Positions 1 to 62,582 of a stretch of DNA of 64,000 nucleotides are shown here, in pieces. The stretch spans positions 248,186 to 312,185 of the forward strand of contig VWZL01000328.1 in the NCBI GenBank assembly GCA_013396915.1, given 5' to 3'. Each line of letters begins with the position of its first letter. Positions within the stretch are counted from its first letter, which is position 1. The notes under the pieces were generated by a model. That model was not told the origin of the DNA and did not search any database. It was given only the letters and a program-made list of their open reading frames with translations. This DNA is from Stercorarius parasiticus (Eukaryota > Chordata > Aves > Charadriiformes > Stercorariidae). A program made the position numbers and the translations under genes.

Positions 1-1965
1 GCATTCTTCTTATTCTTGCTGTGTTTCCTGAAGGGATTAAATACTAAGTAGAAGAAATATTGCACAGCTTCCAAGAGACTTTAGTATTCTTTCTTTTTCT
101 GCAGGCCTGTAATGCTAGGAATTAGTGAAAAGACAAATGGCATCTCTCAGTCTTACAGTTTTTCTTTTGATAATTGATTTTTGTTCCTGCTGGGTTTATT
201 TTCATTTACTAAAGGATATACTAAGGATTAGTCAGAGCCAGTTCTTAAGGTAGTGTCATGGTCAAAATTGAGAGGAAAAAGAATCTGATATTTCTACCAC
301 CTCTGCATGAGGTCTGCAAACAGTAAAACCTGCTCTGAGTTGAGTAATGCGGAACATATATTTTTCCTGAAACTTCTGTATTCATTCTTTGAACTGGACA
401 ATTTACTCCTTAAATAAATGCAGTCCTCTATTAGAGCGAAGACGAGGGATATTCTTTGTCTGCTGGGCATGAGCAGATTGCAGCTCTCCACGTATCTTAA
501 CTTGTAGACAGATTAACGTAGCCTGTGCAGCACAGCATGCTGCTTAAACCCTGGCTCAGATTGAGCAGTCATAAAATGGATTGGTGACTTAGGCTATTCA
601 TCCCAGCCATGACAGTTTAAAGGAGGTCACTGACAACGTCAACAGAGCGTACAATCCTTTTCTTCTATATAGGCTTTGCCTTGGGTTTTTTGTCAGGCAG
701 ATTCTTTCAGAAGTATTAAGGCCTTCCACTTTCATCTCCATTAATCAGGGACTGTTTTGGAAGAGATTCCCGATGAAAGGAGCTCAAGTGTTGGTTTTTG
801 AGGCCTATAATCTTTTCAGTTAGGGAATGTGGAGGTCTTCATAGACTATGGATCAAGAACATTATCAATTCGCGTTTTTCAGAACAAGATACCTCAGGAG
901 ACTAGAGCAGAAAAATCTAGTGATTTATATCATTCTCAGATTTGATTATCTCTCTGTTCTAAGGGGATTTCTGTTATTTCCCCAATTATTGGGGATGTTG
1001 AAAACACTAATGAACGTGTGTTGTGATGCACAGAAAAGGAAGAACCAAATTCTCTTTTTTTCAGCCTCCCAAGACATCATTGATTTATTCGCTATACTGG
1101 TTTCCAGTTGCTTTTGGTAGGAAAAAACCCCCACCCCAATACTAGGTAGTAGTATAGTTCTGATTAAAAAAAATCAGCTGCAGAAATACATTCTCTGTTT
1201 CTGAAGCAGTTTCATTCATATTAAATATTTGACTCTGGCATAATTTGTGATTACTCAAACAGCTTTTCTGTAGTACACTTGATTTTTTTGTTTGTTTTGT
1301 TTTTGATCAGTTAGCAAATGTTTTTGACCATTTACATAATTTTGCGAACAGCTTATTCTGCTTGTTTTCCTGTGGATATGATGTGATAGAAAAATCCAGC
1401 TTGCATATTGCATCACTTACATTCTTTTTGTTCAGGTGAGATGCTAAACTGTCAGGATGTAAGACAGTCTTTTGACACGGTTTGGCACCCTGGCTTTCTA
1501 GCAATGGTGATGGAATTAAGAGTGGAAGGCATAGGACTTAATTGATAATCAGGAAGGTTCTAAAAAAAGTAAATAAGATTAAGTGAAGGTACAAGAGGGG
1601 AGGGAGAAGAAAAGAGGATGAAAGATGTTTACACATGAAACTAGTATGAAACAAGAAGGGTCTCTGTGTGTTGCAAATGTTGAAGCCTACACATCAGAGC
1701 TTAAAAGAGCATTGTTGCTATGTCTTGGGAATTTTAGTGAATCTGTTTCCCATTGCAGGATTATGGAACGTTGTGCTCCAACATGATTATTTTTTCACCA
1801 TTTCCATCTAAATGTCTCTTTATCGTATGGCTATATATATCTCTCTCTCTGAAAGGCTTATCTATGCATCTTAGCATGGGGTAACACAAGCTGGTAATAC
1901 GTTTTCAAAATAAGAATTATATAAATAACTTCTCAATTTCTTTGAAATCTTTCTATATCGCTTAG

Positions 1966-1992
1966 CATACTTCACATTTCATGTGAAGTATG
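1966..1992. repeat. Perfect 12-bp inverted repeat with 3-base loop
   Basis: The arm CATACTTCACAT at 1966-1977 is followed by TTC (1978-1980) and its exact reverse complement ATGTGAAGTATG at 1981-1992. No transposon, terminator or RNA gene could be linked to it. It may be chance, the core of a decayed MITE, or a structured element in the intronic RNA. Confidence 0.8.
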
Positions 1993-4990
1993 GTACAATA
2001 TTTTGATTCATATAGCTTATATGGGATGAAAAATTATTTTGTCTTTTCAACAATTTGAAACTCTTATTTGGAAGTCACACCAAGCATGCTATACAGATAT
2101 CTTAAAAGGAATGCCTTAAGCTACATTTCTGTTTCTCTTTTCCAGTAAGCTTACTTTAGTCTTTACAATTTTTATCTCAAGTGTTGCAGTATATTTTGCA
2201 GATATGTGCAGTCTAAAATCCATTCTCCTTTGTTAAAGAAGACAATGAAACATTGTTTTAATTGGCATAAGAAATGTATGAGAAATGCCGCAGTTTTTCT
2301 GTGCGGAAAAAAGACTGCTTATTCATTTTGCTTCAAGTATTGAATTGTTTCTGTGGAAATGTGGTCATGGTGATTAATGAAGTTGCAGGGAATCACTTGA
2401 TGACAGCAGTACCTCTTAAAAGGAATCTGCCAACATGGAATTCTTTCTTCACCTGTTGTGGATGAGAACGTGATTCATTTGTATATAACTGGTTAATTCT
2501 AATTCCGTTGAGTTGGAATGTATAGTTAGTGGTGTCTGCCTCCTCCAGACTCGGATTTGACCTTGGATTTTTAGTGATGTCATACAAGCATGAATTTGGA
2601 CTGTTCAACAGGAAAATGTTACATCACTTGACAAGAATGAACTTTTAGCTTGTATAATAGTTATTTCAGTGGAAATTGAGCCGGGAATGCTTCTGTTCCA
2701 GGCTATAATTTTAAAAGCAAAAAAGCTCATTTCATAACTCTTTTTATAGTTTTCATAACTCCCACATAACCCAGTACTGATACTCCATACGTCTAATACA
2801 ATTTTTGTGCATGTCTAGAAGATGTAATAATGTAAATGGATTAAAAAGCCTTGTCTCCACTTTCTCTTTTCTATATGAAGTTTGGAAGTATTGCTATTGT
2901 CTAAGCAAAATTAAATTTCTGTGGACTGTCACGCTTATATTTTTGGAGGGAACTGACCTCTGGGTTTCAACTGGAAATAAATGAGAGGCTATGATGTTGT
3001 CTCCTTATGTGGAACATCTAGAAGTACTTGAAGTCAGTATGTAAGAGAGGAGGCCTTGAAACCTAGTTTTGTTTCGGTTCTACTGCTGTCCCAGTGAGCA
3101 TGTTTCGGGTGTCATTTCATAGCGCCCAAGTTTCTCTGTCTGTAAAATTATTTTCTGTCAAAATCAGAAATATTTTTGTAGATTAACTAATTTTATAACT
3201 ACCACAAAACAGCTTATGTCTTCAGATAGGTATTTTAGACAGGTGTTTGATCTTTGAGCTCTTCAACAAAAAGTAAATGGGATATAATTCATGGTGTGTT
3301 TTAAAAACAAATAAGCTTACTATGGAGGAACTGGTGAGCTCATGATGTAGTTAAATTGTTGAAATATTGTCCCTCAAGCCTTGGTATTGAATGGCACCAA
3401 AACACACACAGACATGTAGATATGTCTGAAAAACAGAAGTGAACTAGTCAGAATTCTATCATTTTAGGGATTTGGGGATACAGTAACCCAGTCTTTCCAG
3501 GAAGTCCTACTTTTCACTTAATCCATTAGACAATCCAAAACAAGCTTTTGCTGCTTAAAAATAAATACATACATAAATAATTACAAGTGCAAAGGAAGAA
3601 GCACTGTGCTTCAGTCTTACAGTAGAGGAACAGGTCTTGAAACTTGTTGTGAAGTTAATGTACAAAAATAAAGAAGCTACTGGAAAAGTCTTAAAAATAT
3701 TGCCTCTTGTGAGGCATTTGATTGCATAGGAAAGAGATTTTAGTCTCTTAAAAAGACATTCTTCTGTGGAAACAGTATGTAATAGGGGTGGTGGGTTTAA
3801 GGGTTTAGCTTTTCCCACTTTTTCCCCAAAGTGCATTTGCCCTTTCTTGCACAAATACTTTTGCGGTTAAACAACTTTACTAGCAGGGTTTTACATGTGA
3901 GGGTGAAACAATAGTTGCTGGATCTCCTGCGGCCTAGCACTTGAAGGACCAACTCTTGGAGATCTTGTGTTCTGTCCAGTAGCCTCTACAATGTAACTTA
4001 GCCCATACTAGGATTCGGATGTCTTCCCACCCTGCCCCCTGCGCCCGCCTCTGCAGTTTTTTTGGCTGTTACACAAATCATGACCTTTTTTCCTGTTTTG
4101 TCTTCAGTGTCTGTTTCCTGTTTTCTCCTTCCCTCCCCCACCCCATTTTTTACTCCTGACTTTCTCTCCAGTGGTGTCTTTACTTTCTTTCACTGTTAGC
4201 TTGTTTTTCCCAAGTTTTTTTTGTTCATAAAAAAATGAGGAGATAATTGAGAGGTGTAACGTGAGTCCTTCCCTTTTACTGTGTTTCTGTATCCACACTT
4301 CTTGCTGAATGTATTGAAAAACAAAATTCAGGTCTGTCATACGGATGTATTTCTCCCATCCTGACAGAGATGTACACATTTTCTAAGTACTAGAAGTTTT
4401 CACTGCTTTATTTTTTGAGGATCTGATGTTTAGGTAGACTTCTAGAGTAGCACGTCCCAGACTACATCTGGACGAGAGCTTCAGTTCTTGGTTTCTGACA
4501 TCTCACTTGGGGAACTATTGTACAAGTAATCTGGATTTCTGAGAGAATATGATAGGATTTCAAACAAGAGTCTGAGTCTTTTTTTTGTTAGCCTATGCTT
4601 CCTGTGGCTTCCACACAGGAATATGCTCTTGCCAAAAAAGAACAGTTATTAACCAGTATACCATGATCAAGAAAAATCAGTTTGGTCTGTTTATATGTTT
4701 ATACCAATTCTCCCTTTCTTCTTCCCTTATATTTTAAAGTACTTCAGAGGTGAATCCAGAGTTAAAGAAAATTTGGATAGGGTGGGGGAAAATCTATGAC
4801 TGTGAGCTCAAACATGGTCTTGGATATAAGTTTAAATGCAACAGGCATACCCGTAGAGAACAGCAGTATACTTCACAGTAAATATGCTTTCAAGCATTTG
4901 TTCAGTCGCATCTGAAGTGATGAGCCCAAAAGGAGGCAAAGAAACCCCCAAACCCATGCAGATTCGGAGTTTAATCCAAACAAATACGTC

Positions 4991-5013
4991 TTTTTTTTTT
5001 TTTTTTNTTTTTT
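4991..5013. repeat. Poly-T tract with one ambiguous base
   Basis: A T homopolymer with a single n at 5007, most likely a sequencing uncertainty in the run. It lies in non-coding DNA and affects no gene model. Confidence 0.9.
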
Positions 5014-7753
5014 GGCATGGAGTTCATAATGTGCTATATGTGTTTGTGGAAGAAAACTGGTGATAAATTGCTGTCAACTTGGATTTGTGTTTTCCTAGGA
5101 CTGTTTCAAAGCTTTGAAACTTCTCTGATTATATAGAATGAGAACTGAAAATGTGGCCCAAGAAGGCAGAATAAAACCTCTACTTAATTTGGCCTGAAAG
5201 TTTACTGTAATAGCACACCATCCCTAATTGTATGTGAACATTAAAAGGCTTTTCTGCAATGGGTGAGGCTGCTTTGGTAAATTGCACTTTGTGATGTATA
5301 TTTATATGGGAATGGCATTGCACTCGTGGTTTGGCAAGTCACCGTCTGTTTTTCCTTGTCTACAGGACAGTTCTAAATACTCCTCCCCACTCTGTTCTTG
5401 GTGTTCACAACTGAGTTGTTCTTTTAAATCTTTCTTATCTGTCGTCTTTCTCTAACTCTCCAAAGAAAACTTTGTTTAAATAGTTACTCCCTTGGGACTT
5501 TCATGCATATCCTGTTATCTGTTTTATATTACAATCTTTCATGCTGGGAATGTCCTTCCAAAAAGTACAACACAGCTAAATCACTCAGATGACTAACAAA
5601 CATGCTAAGTGTTGAAGTCCAGGCACAAAACCAGAATTATTAGCATAAAATTATCTTTTTCCTTCTCCTCCCCAAGTTAGTAATATTAGACTTGTTTCTC
5701 ACCTTTAGGACATCATTTAATTTTGTCTAGCCCAGAGAGGTTGCAGTGGTCAAAATGTTGTTAGTGGTGTAGCCATTGCCACAAAAAGCGGGAAACTTTT
5801 ATAAAGGTGCTGATATTTTCACTCTTCTAATCAAATACCAGCATTCAGAAGAGCCTATGGGAGCGATGAAGTTTTGGCTGCTGATTTTATTTGCTCAGCT
5901 AAGAGGCATCTCTCCTTCACTGTTTTTTGTTGCTTGGAATTGGCAGTGTTACGCTCCCACAAGAGCAGTAGATGCATACTTTTCCCAAAGAGCAATATTA
6001 TCTGTAGTTTCAATACTTTGTTATATATTCAAGTAAACATAAGTATGTAGGAAAATGTTTGCAGTGTCCTGCTTTACATATATCATTTTAGGTGCATTCT
6101 AATTATTTGGGGGGGGAGGGCGGGACACGACACCATTGAGCAAATTGTTTCCGCTCTTCCAAGGGAATACTTGTGTTCCAGTAGCACATGAAAGACTCAG
6201 CTAGCTTGTGCTAGCTGCAAACATAAAATGCCAACACAAGACATCTCAGATGGCTAACCTCTGAGGTTTAGGGAATGTGGGATGGCTGGCAGGGAATATG
6301 GAATAGCAATTATTCATTGTGGCTGCAGTTGTGAGTTATCATGTTTTTAACTATTTTTTGTTTGTTTATTTTTCATAAAATATACTGTACAATTAATAGC
6401 CTAGATTTGTTTACTTGCATGTGTGTCAAGATTTCTGCAAGTCCTTCAACAGTTGATTCACATACTGGTAGCAACATACTCAGCAAAGAAACCACTAAAA
6501 CTTATCTGCAGAAATCCAGAAATATTTCACATATAGCTTGAAACTTTGCACTTACTTGGAATTTGGATTGACTTGTTTAAGATTAATTGCCAGGGATGCT
6601 ATTCAACCAAGTATTTCAAACTGAGTTCATTATCGATAGGAAGTGGTGGCAGTATCAATTTTTGTATTTCAACTTGCGTCCTGCTTCAGGAAAACTGACA
6701 TAAAAAAAAATAGAACCAGAAGATTCTACACCTGTTGCCTGTGTAAAATAATTTATAATTTTATGTTACTTTTTCCAAGTTTTTGCTTCTCTCAGTAATG
6801 TGCAAACATCAACCAGTATTGTTAAACTGGCTTGCCAAAGAGAACCGTTGTCTCTATAATGCTTGTATTTGACAATAGCAAAAATGGAGTGCACTTTACA
6901 GTTGAAATACAGAACTGATGTTGCTGCCAAAAAAGGCCCTTCTGTGGCTGTGTTTACACCCTGAAGCTTTGTCAACAACGTTTGGCTATTGAACTCTATT
7001 CTTGTACATGACAGAGCAAACTGTCTTAATGCATTTGTCAGTTGTTTTCTGGCCATTGTTCCTAAATTGGATTAGCTGAAATAAAAAGCCAATAGGTATT
7101 TTGAATGTGATCTCAGTAGTGCCTGCGTCTGTATGACGTTCAGCCTCGACATACTGGTGAAATAAAGTTAATGGTTTTATCTGATTATGAAAATTACTTG
7201 CAAATGTGTTCTGTTTGTAGGTGTCTGTGGGTAGTATTCTACCAAAAACACAGCTTAGTCAATTCTCATTTCTTTTTCCTGACCTTGAATCCTGGTGTTG
7301 CAGTTATTTCCCTCTTTTGCATGCTGTTGTACATTTCCTAAATGTGTGAGATGGTAATAATTCTCTATATAACTTCCACTGAGGAGGAAATGGATACTTG
7401 TCAAAACAATGATGTGTGTCTGGGATTCCAGCATCCAGGAGCTTTATTACACTGAGGGCTCTCAGTTTGTAGGAAAAAACTAATCTCAGTTACTAGTACA
7501 TTATTTTTAAACCCAAGTTGGAAAGTGCTTTGGTTAACCATGTTATTGTAAGTGCCTTGGAAGCATGCTTTATGCAAGAGTAAACTTAATGTTGTAAGTA
7601 TAAGAAGAAACTGGTTTTAATCTTGCCATTACATTATAAATAGAATCAAAGCTGGAAATGAAAAATCTGTTGTGGTATCTAGAAAGCATTCGCCTCCAAA
7701 TCAGAACAAGCTAAATAATTTACAGAACGCAAATAGATTCCCCCTTCCCTGTG

Positions 7754-7771
7754 CCCCCCCCCCCCCCCCCC
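7754..7771. repeat. C18 homopolymer
   Basis: Eighteen consecutive C bases in non-coding DNA, on the + strand. Such a tract is prone to length error in assembly. Nothing nearby suggests a function. Confidence 0.9.
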
Positions 7772-10700
7772 AGTTTCTTTAATAAGAATTGGAAAAAATG
7801 AAATGTTTGCCTGTGCTTCAGTGGAATTGTGGCACTGTTATAGAAACAGCCATTTGGTGAGGTGGGACGGGGTGGAAGGAAGGGAATGGAGAGACAACAT
7901 TGCTCAGAGCAAATGATTGCTTACTGCTGTTTTTAATCTCTATAAAATTGTGGTTATCGTGAGTGTTTACTGTGAACAGTCAAACCCCACTGTAAACTTG
8001 CAATGTTGATTTTAAAGATAGGGCAGAGGCTTTTCTCAAACTGTTGTTCTTAGTTTGTTGGACAGATAACAGGAAAACAGAGCTGTCTCTTGACCCATGT
8101 TCATTTTCTGGCTGCTGGAATGAATTTGGAACTAAATCCCAGTTTTCCACTGAGCATGCCCTTCTCAGCAGTGTCAGGGCTTGGGTGGGGTCACTCTTGT
8201 TCAATACAGCTTTTCAAAAAGACTGTGGGATTCTTATCAGTTTACAACATTTTTTTCAGCGCTGGGGAACAGCACAAAACTAGCTTGATAAACAGATTAT
8301 GTGTGTGCATATACACTCTGGCAAAGAGAGATTTCTTGATTTGAATTAAGTTCCTCTTCGAGATTTATTTTTTTGCCTTGATATATCAATATTTGTAGAT
8401 GGAAAATACAGAAGGAACAGATTCATGTTATCTCTGGATATGGTCTAGATAGCACTGAGAGCACTGCAGGATGTATATTTGCTTAAATGTAATCTCAGAG
8501 AAATTTCGATGTGGGTATCACAACGTGGCTATGTGTAGCACTTGAAAGGTATTTATGCTCTGATTTTGTTGAAAGTTTTGGTGTTGTTTTTTATGATGAG
8601 CTTTACATGTTGTATGGGTGCTGTTATACAAATGATGCAGTTCTCAGTGCATTTCATTTAGTTCTGGAAACAGCACTTTCTAATATTTTCTATGTTTAAT
8701 AAAACACTTTTAGGCTGCTACCTAGTGTCAGGAGATAAATTTTGACAAAATAGTGTTTAAAGAATTCTCACTTGTTTTCCTGTGTAGTAGTAGTATCTTT
8801 CCTTTCTGGAGAGTTGTTTCCATTCAACTGAATTATCCTTTAAAAGTAATCCTTTTAAGTTGTATATGGATTGCAGTAACCAAGTTAATTCACCAGACAA
8901 AGTAAAGATGGCCTGCATCAGGTGTTTTATGAAAAGTTGGGAGCACTTGAGTGGTAGGGAATAGATACGTGCTGTTGTACTGCTTTAATGGGAAAAAGAT
9001 TTTGAAAAATAGTCGCGTTCCTGGATTCTATTTTGACTTTGCAAAGAGTTGAGGTAATCTCTCTAGAGTTGCTTTACAGAAATTTGTCAGCATAATAGAA
9101 TATTTCCACAGTAACACTAGGCTACAGATACTCACTTCACAATTTTAGACAGAAATAGCTTTCTCTTTCTTGTTTCATTTGCTGTCTGTGTCCTTGATTT
9201 CTTCAGTGATCTTCAGAATTACTCTAGTATTCGTCTTACACTGTTGTTTCAGGTGTGTCTTTTAAGTTCATACCATCCTATGTAGGGACCTGTCAGTGTT
9301 TTTCTGGTGAGTCCTGTGTATTGCAAGGCATGATGACATGTTTGCAGTAATTTTCTAGCACTACAAAAATTAGTTCTAGAGACTTGATGATATTTCAGTA
9401 TTTATATAAGGACAAAAATGTCTTCCTAGTAATGTGGGTAGGCTACTGTATTTGGGAGGGAAGCATTGCATGCTTGCAAATATTCAGCTGTATGATGGCG
9501 TGGATGTAAATCCAAAAGCTAAAAAAAACCCTGTTATTTTGAATAGTGACTTCACTATCTAGGTAAAAAGACGCTTATGAGTATAGTTGCCATTAACTCT
9601 GGGGCTGCTAGCCATTGTGATGTGCCTGGAATATCTACTGGATTTCACAGACATAGGATCCTTTGGGAAGACACCATTTTGTGCCATTTCTGCTCTTGGA
9701 GATAAGCTTAGAGGCTCTGTGAATATGTGTATATACCTAGACACACACCTGTTCATGAAAGCATGTAACTTAAATTTTTATTGTCATAGAGTAGTAGTTC
9801 ACTGTCTGGCTCTGAAGTTACATTTATTAAAATATGTTAATACTGATATGAAAAGATTTCAATTACTTGTTGAGACTTGGGAACTAAACTTGAAATTGGA
9901 ATAGTGTTGCCGTTTTAAGTTTGACCATTGAAATGTGCTACTGATTTTTAGAACTATTATGGCACCATCTGCTGACCAATGTACAGACTGACAATGACAG
10001 TTTGCTCACCTGGTTCCCTCCTTGCAAGGTTCAGTTTAGGAGGCAGTTGAGGCAGAATCATAAGGAGAAAGGGTGATTTTTAGTTGACTTATGTTTGGGA
10101 TAAATATTTTCAACAGGAGATACTATCACAATGGCAAAAGTCTGAATCATAACTCAGCTTTCGTTGTCTAGTCACCTGGATTATTGCATAAGGCTCTTCC
10201 ATGAACTGTGAGGCTTTAAAAGAAATAATCTTGGGGTTTTTTTGGCTATATGTGGCATGGGATTGTTCTTGGTATTTTGTTTATCAATGTGCTCCCTTCT
10301 AAGTCTACGAAGAAGAGCCGTGACAGCATGAGATCAGTTAAGGCCGCAGCTCTGGTGGTCTTGTTACAGCGTGGGAAACTGATGAACAGGCTTTTGCCCT
10401 GTGGCTACTGTTGAGACCCCCCCAAAAAAGCAGAGTCTGCAGTGTGTCTCCTCTTCAGCCTCTGCGGTCAACCTTGATTTTTGTGCACAGTGATTGTCAG
10501 GGAAGGAGCAAACCAAAACAGTCCTCCTTGTCACATTCAGTGTGTAAATAATTAGATTTGGTTTCAATTGCTAGAGATCATCTTAATTGTTTGAAAATAG
10601 GTGATTAGATTTCATACGTACAAAACATTTTTTTCTGTGTGTTCTCTGATGTAACTTTTTAAAACATGTTCAGTAGTGTGCTTAACTGTTGATCTTTGAC

Positions 10701-13700
10701 TTCAGTCTCATCTATTTTTTCAGGAATGTGCTTAAAAATTAACTTAATCCAAATTATTAAATTCAATAGTCAAAGTACATCTGTTTGTATGCATATACAG
10801 TCCTCTTGTGTGTACAAATACAGAGAAGGATGCAAGTTCCTATGAGAGCGCTGAGGCTTTTTTGAGTTGATGCTTGACTGCCAATCAATATTTTATTGGA
10901 AGCCATACAATGTAAATGTGGGTTGATGTAACTAAGACAATTTTAGGCATGTTTTTGCTTCCTTAAGGATTTCAAAATCTGAAAACTGTATTCTTTGGTT
11001 GTTAATTTATTTCTTTGCATTCAGAGAGCTCCATATCTTTGCAATTGTAGTAATCCACCTAAAAGGACTAAAAGGTGAAATTGGATTTACCTTTTGCTTT
11101 GTCTGCTAATTGAATGCATGCAAGTTATATTGGCACCTTCAGCATAATGATGCAGCACAGTGGTGCGCTGCACAGAACCATGTGGTGCAATGAGTTTTCT
11201 CCTGTTACATACTGACGATAAAATACAAGTCTTAAAGTATATTCATCAGTACATTCAGCCTGATTTGAAGTATAAAGTATTGTACTCTACAGAAAATAAT
11301 TGAGTTATACTTTTGAAAAATCTTCTGGGGGTAGTACCAAGTTCCTCAGGTATTACCTAGTGGTTAAACCAGGCCCTTTTACACTCTGTAAAATTTGAAT
11401 GACTGTTTCAGCCAGGATTTTACTTCCTTTATGGCTTTTATGTCAACAAATTTTATGTATTGAGACCAGCAAGCATATTGTTCGTAAATGATCTCTCCTA
11501 ACTAACTGTGAAATGGAGAGCAGTCTTCTGTGCTTCAAATCAATAATACGACAAGAAATAAAACACATTCTTTAAAACAAAAAACCTCCAAAATAAGTAG
11601 TGAAAGTACGCATGACATTGTTTCAGGTTTTCATACATATTGTTCAGATGTTCTTTGCTCTCTTTTTGTTCTTTTATGTATACCCCATGGGAGCACTAAT
11701 ATTTGGAAGTGCAAGTGTATTATTTTTTATGAAGATAATGATTTTTAAAAGGAATTATTAATAATATGGTGATCCAGAAAATTCCACGACTTGTGCAGAC
11801 ACCCATGTTGGCTTTTAGTACACAGAGTTGTAAATTATTTCAATAGAAGCAGGAAGGTTTTTTTGGGTTGTGGTTTGTTGTGGGGTTTGTTTTTTTTCTT
11901 CTATGACATGATGGTTTGATGTTTATCAAGTTATGTAGAATTTTTTTAGCTACTTCCTGAGAAGAAATTGGTTCTTTCTTGGAGATGCATGAGATAGCAC
12001 TATCTCTGCTAATAATTAAACCTCCATTTTTGACTTTATTAAACAGAGTGGATCACTATTCTCCAATCAGTAGGAGTTTGGATTTTTCTCTCAGGGGAAG
12101 CTGATTTTGGTTTCCTATATGTTGTTCATTTTGATAATAAACTTTTACGTTGTTACTATTATTAAGATTGATTATGAAAGAACAGCAACAACTCTATGTA
12201 AGATACAAAGGTGATAGCGAAATGTAATTTGTCTAGTAGCACCTTTAAAAAGGCATACTTTAAATTAGCATACTAATATGTGGCTTGAAGTAGCAAATTC
12301 TTTAATCTTAAGAGCTAGTCAAATGGAAACCTGCCTTTCAGAGGCCTGTTACCTCTGAGATAAATAATACTTACATAAATATTAATACTGTATCACAATA
12401 AACTTTTAGCAGTATTAAAATTTGAAGGGTTTTATAGAAAGTGAAGGAAATAGTTACGTAACTGTAATATTTAAGCTTGAAGTGTGTTCAGAAGTCTCTA
12501 GTATAGCAGTAAAGATACAAACTTTTAATTTCGCTATTGGTGAATGTTTTGGTTTAGATAGTGAAGTTTAAGGTAATGAACACAGAAACACCTGCTTTTG
12601 GTCTCAAGATGCTCTCTTAATATGAATTTGCCTGTAGATGGTTCAAGGCTCCTATGTCTAAGCATCTTACTAAGCTAACTGTCAAGTTTGTTTCCTTTGG
12701 CTCAATATTGTCCGTCTGTTTTGCTAGAAGGGCTTCTCTCTTGTATATTTGGGCATTTATAAGTTTCCTTATTTTCCTTTTTTTTTTCCTTTTTCTTCTT
12801 TTTGTCCTTGGGAATGGCTTAGTTACGCTATTTCTGACTACTTATGAATGTGCTTTGGAAACTTAGCGGCAACGTGTTGCTGCTGCCTTGTGATCTAAAC
12901 TAGTTTCCAGTTGGTTTCAAGTGCCATTTGAAGTGTTGTGCAAGTTAACTGCATCAAGCCTGAACTAGATTACCTTCTCCTTGACTTTTTTTTTTTTTGG
13001 AGGCGGGGGAGCAGGGGTAGGGGCAGCAGCTGTTGAGTTCGGGCTCCTGACTAATGGCAGACATTGATGGCAATCAATTTTAATGGAGAGGGCCCAATGT
13101 TTTAAAGTTATGCATGTGATTGTAACTAACCTGCTAACCTTCAGGCCAGACAAACAGACCATCAGTTTAAAACTAATTGTTTGAAGAAGGCTGTAAATAA
13201 ATATCAGTGACTTCTAATGGGATCTAACCATTTAAACTTTGGACCCTGGTGTCCTTATTTTTGTTGGCTCACTTCAATAAATTGTAAGTATTAGTTATGT
13301 TACACTTCCAAAGTAATGCAGCAAAATCCAGTGCCACACAGCTAACAAAATATGTTTATTCTAGTTAATATTATTTGCTGTTTCATCAAAAAATGTTAAG
13401 ATAAAAGATTATTATCGCATATCCTGTTGTTAGAGTATTATGATTTGCCTTTAATTTCACTGAAGGGAAGAACATGCAGAAGTGGTGAGAGTGTAAGAGT
13501 TATGTATAATTCTATGTTGATCAGTATGAACTCATGATTAAGAAACCAATCTTACTTTAAAAGAAAAAAGTACACTTCCTAGCATTATAAGCAATTTCAA
13601 CAGTCTGACTTACAATTTCTAATTCTTTTTATACTCGGTGTCATGCTCGCTATCCTTTTTTCCTATTTTTTGGTAAGCTTGCTCTTTCATTTTCCTTCAT

Positions 13701-14535
13701 CCCCACCACTGGTTCACCGTGGACTAAGATAAGGGAATTGTGAAAATACACCTTTAACTTTAAATGGAACAGATTTGTCTATAAACTAATACTTAAATAC
13801 TAAAGCTGCGACTTCCCGTCTAAAATCAATGTCTGGTTCTGGTACTGTCAACTGTAAGCCTACTGGTTGCTTCTTTGCTGAAGAGGTATGGATGATAAGG
13901 AGTATGGAAGAGTTATATAAGGTCTAAGAGTATAGATATTTTAACTGAGTCTCTTTTAAGGCAAGAATTGCTTTTCCTAACATAAAAAGGAACAACTAGA
14001 AGCATGCACTCTTTCTTGATTTAAAAAAGACTTCCAATATAAAACTTGTGTTACGTTGATAAGTGTCACTGAATAGTAGGAGGGTTGTATCTACCAGTTT
14101 AACTAGAGAAGGTGGATGCTTTTTTGAAATTTGAGCTTCTGGGTCAGCCAAGGAGTCCAGTAGAAAGAGAACTGAAATAATCTTGGCTGATAACATTAGG
14201 AGTAGCTTATAATAGAACAAATGCATTTCAGTGAGCACACTCACATTTTTAGCAAGGAGAAGGGAACTATTGGTAATGTATCTCTCTAGAGTAGTATTTT
14301 TGAAAATCTTTGTCTTCAAGCACAAAGTTTTAGCTTACTGGAGCTGAGAATTTACTTGGAGCTTTACTTGGGGCTGAGAATTTGAAAAGCAGTATGTTTT
14401 AACCCCGCTAAGTTTAATTAGGAACTCTTGTAGATTATTACTACAAATTACTGCAAATAATGTGTCAATAGAAGTAGTAATGCTACTTAAAAAAACTATT
14501 TTTATTGTTGCTGTTTTTAGTGTTAATTTCTGACA

Positions 14536-62320
<47,785 letters not shown>

Positions 62321-62446
62321 GTGTGTAATTTTCTTGCTTAAATGTTGACACTCGCACATGCTTTTATGCTTATGCTCCCAGAGGCTTGCTCAGTTTTGCA
62401 CACTTCCTAGTATAGGGTTATGTCTGTGTACATGCCTGTATATATA

Positions 62447-62467
62447 AATATACACACACACACATAC
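62447..62467. repeat. TA/CA microsatellite
   Basis: TATAC followed by about seven CA units and a CATA run, about 130 bp downstream of the large exon. Intronic. Confidence 0.85.
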
Positions 62468-62576
62468 ATATGTACGTGTAGATCTGTATCTTTCTAACTT
62501 TTCTCATTTGTGAAAAAGTGCCATTGCAGGATTTTAGTCCATAGATAGCTGGTGGTTTTTCTGCCTGAATTCCTAC

Positions 62577-62582
62577 TGCATG
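62577..62582 (+). promoter_or_regulatory. TGCATG motif (candidate RBFOX splicing enhancer)
   Basis: RBFOX proteins bind UGCAUG in RNA and usually promote inclusion of the exon upstream of the motif. This copy is 257 nt downstream of the large exon's donor, with a second copy at 62755-62760. The hexamer also occurs elsewhere in the window by chance (for example near 11114), so this is suggestive only. Confidence 0.4.

Larger units (their letters stand above)
1..14520 (+). other. Non-coding DNA upstream of the start-codon exon (5' intron or flank)
   Basis: No exon with paired splice sites and family similarity was found on either strand, and the ORFs are short with no recognisable domain. The acceptor at 14519-14520 means a 5' exon lies further upstream, so most or all of this is probably intron 1. 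There is no CpG-rich promoter-like patch and no recognisable CR1 copy. It holds a perfect hairpin at 1966-1992, an 18-base C tract at 7754-7771, a T tract with one ambiguous base near 5007, and other simple low-complexity runs. Confidence 0.6.

Noticed and set aside
13996..14325. 109-codon - strand ORF just upstream of the start-codon exon
   Set aside because: No recognisable domain, atypical composition and no promoter or splice context. Probably chance in AT-rich DNA.
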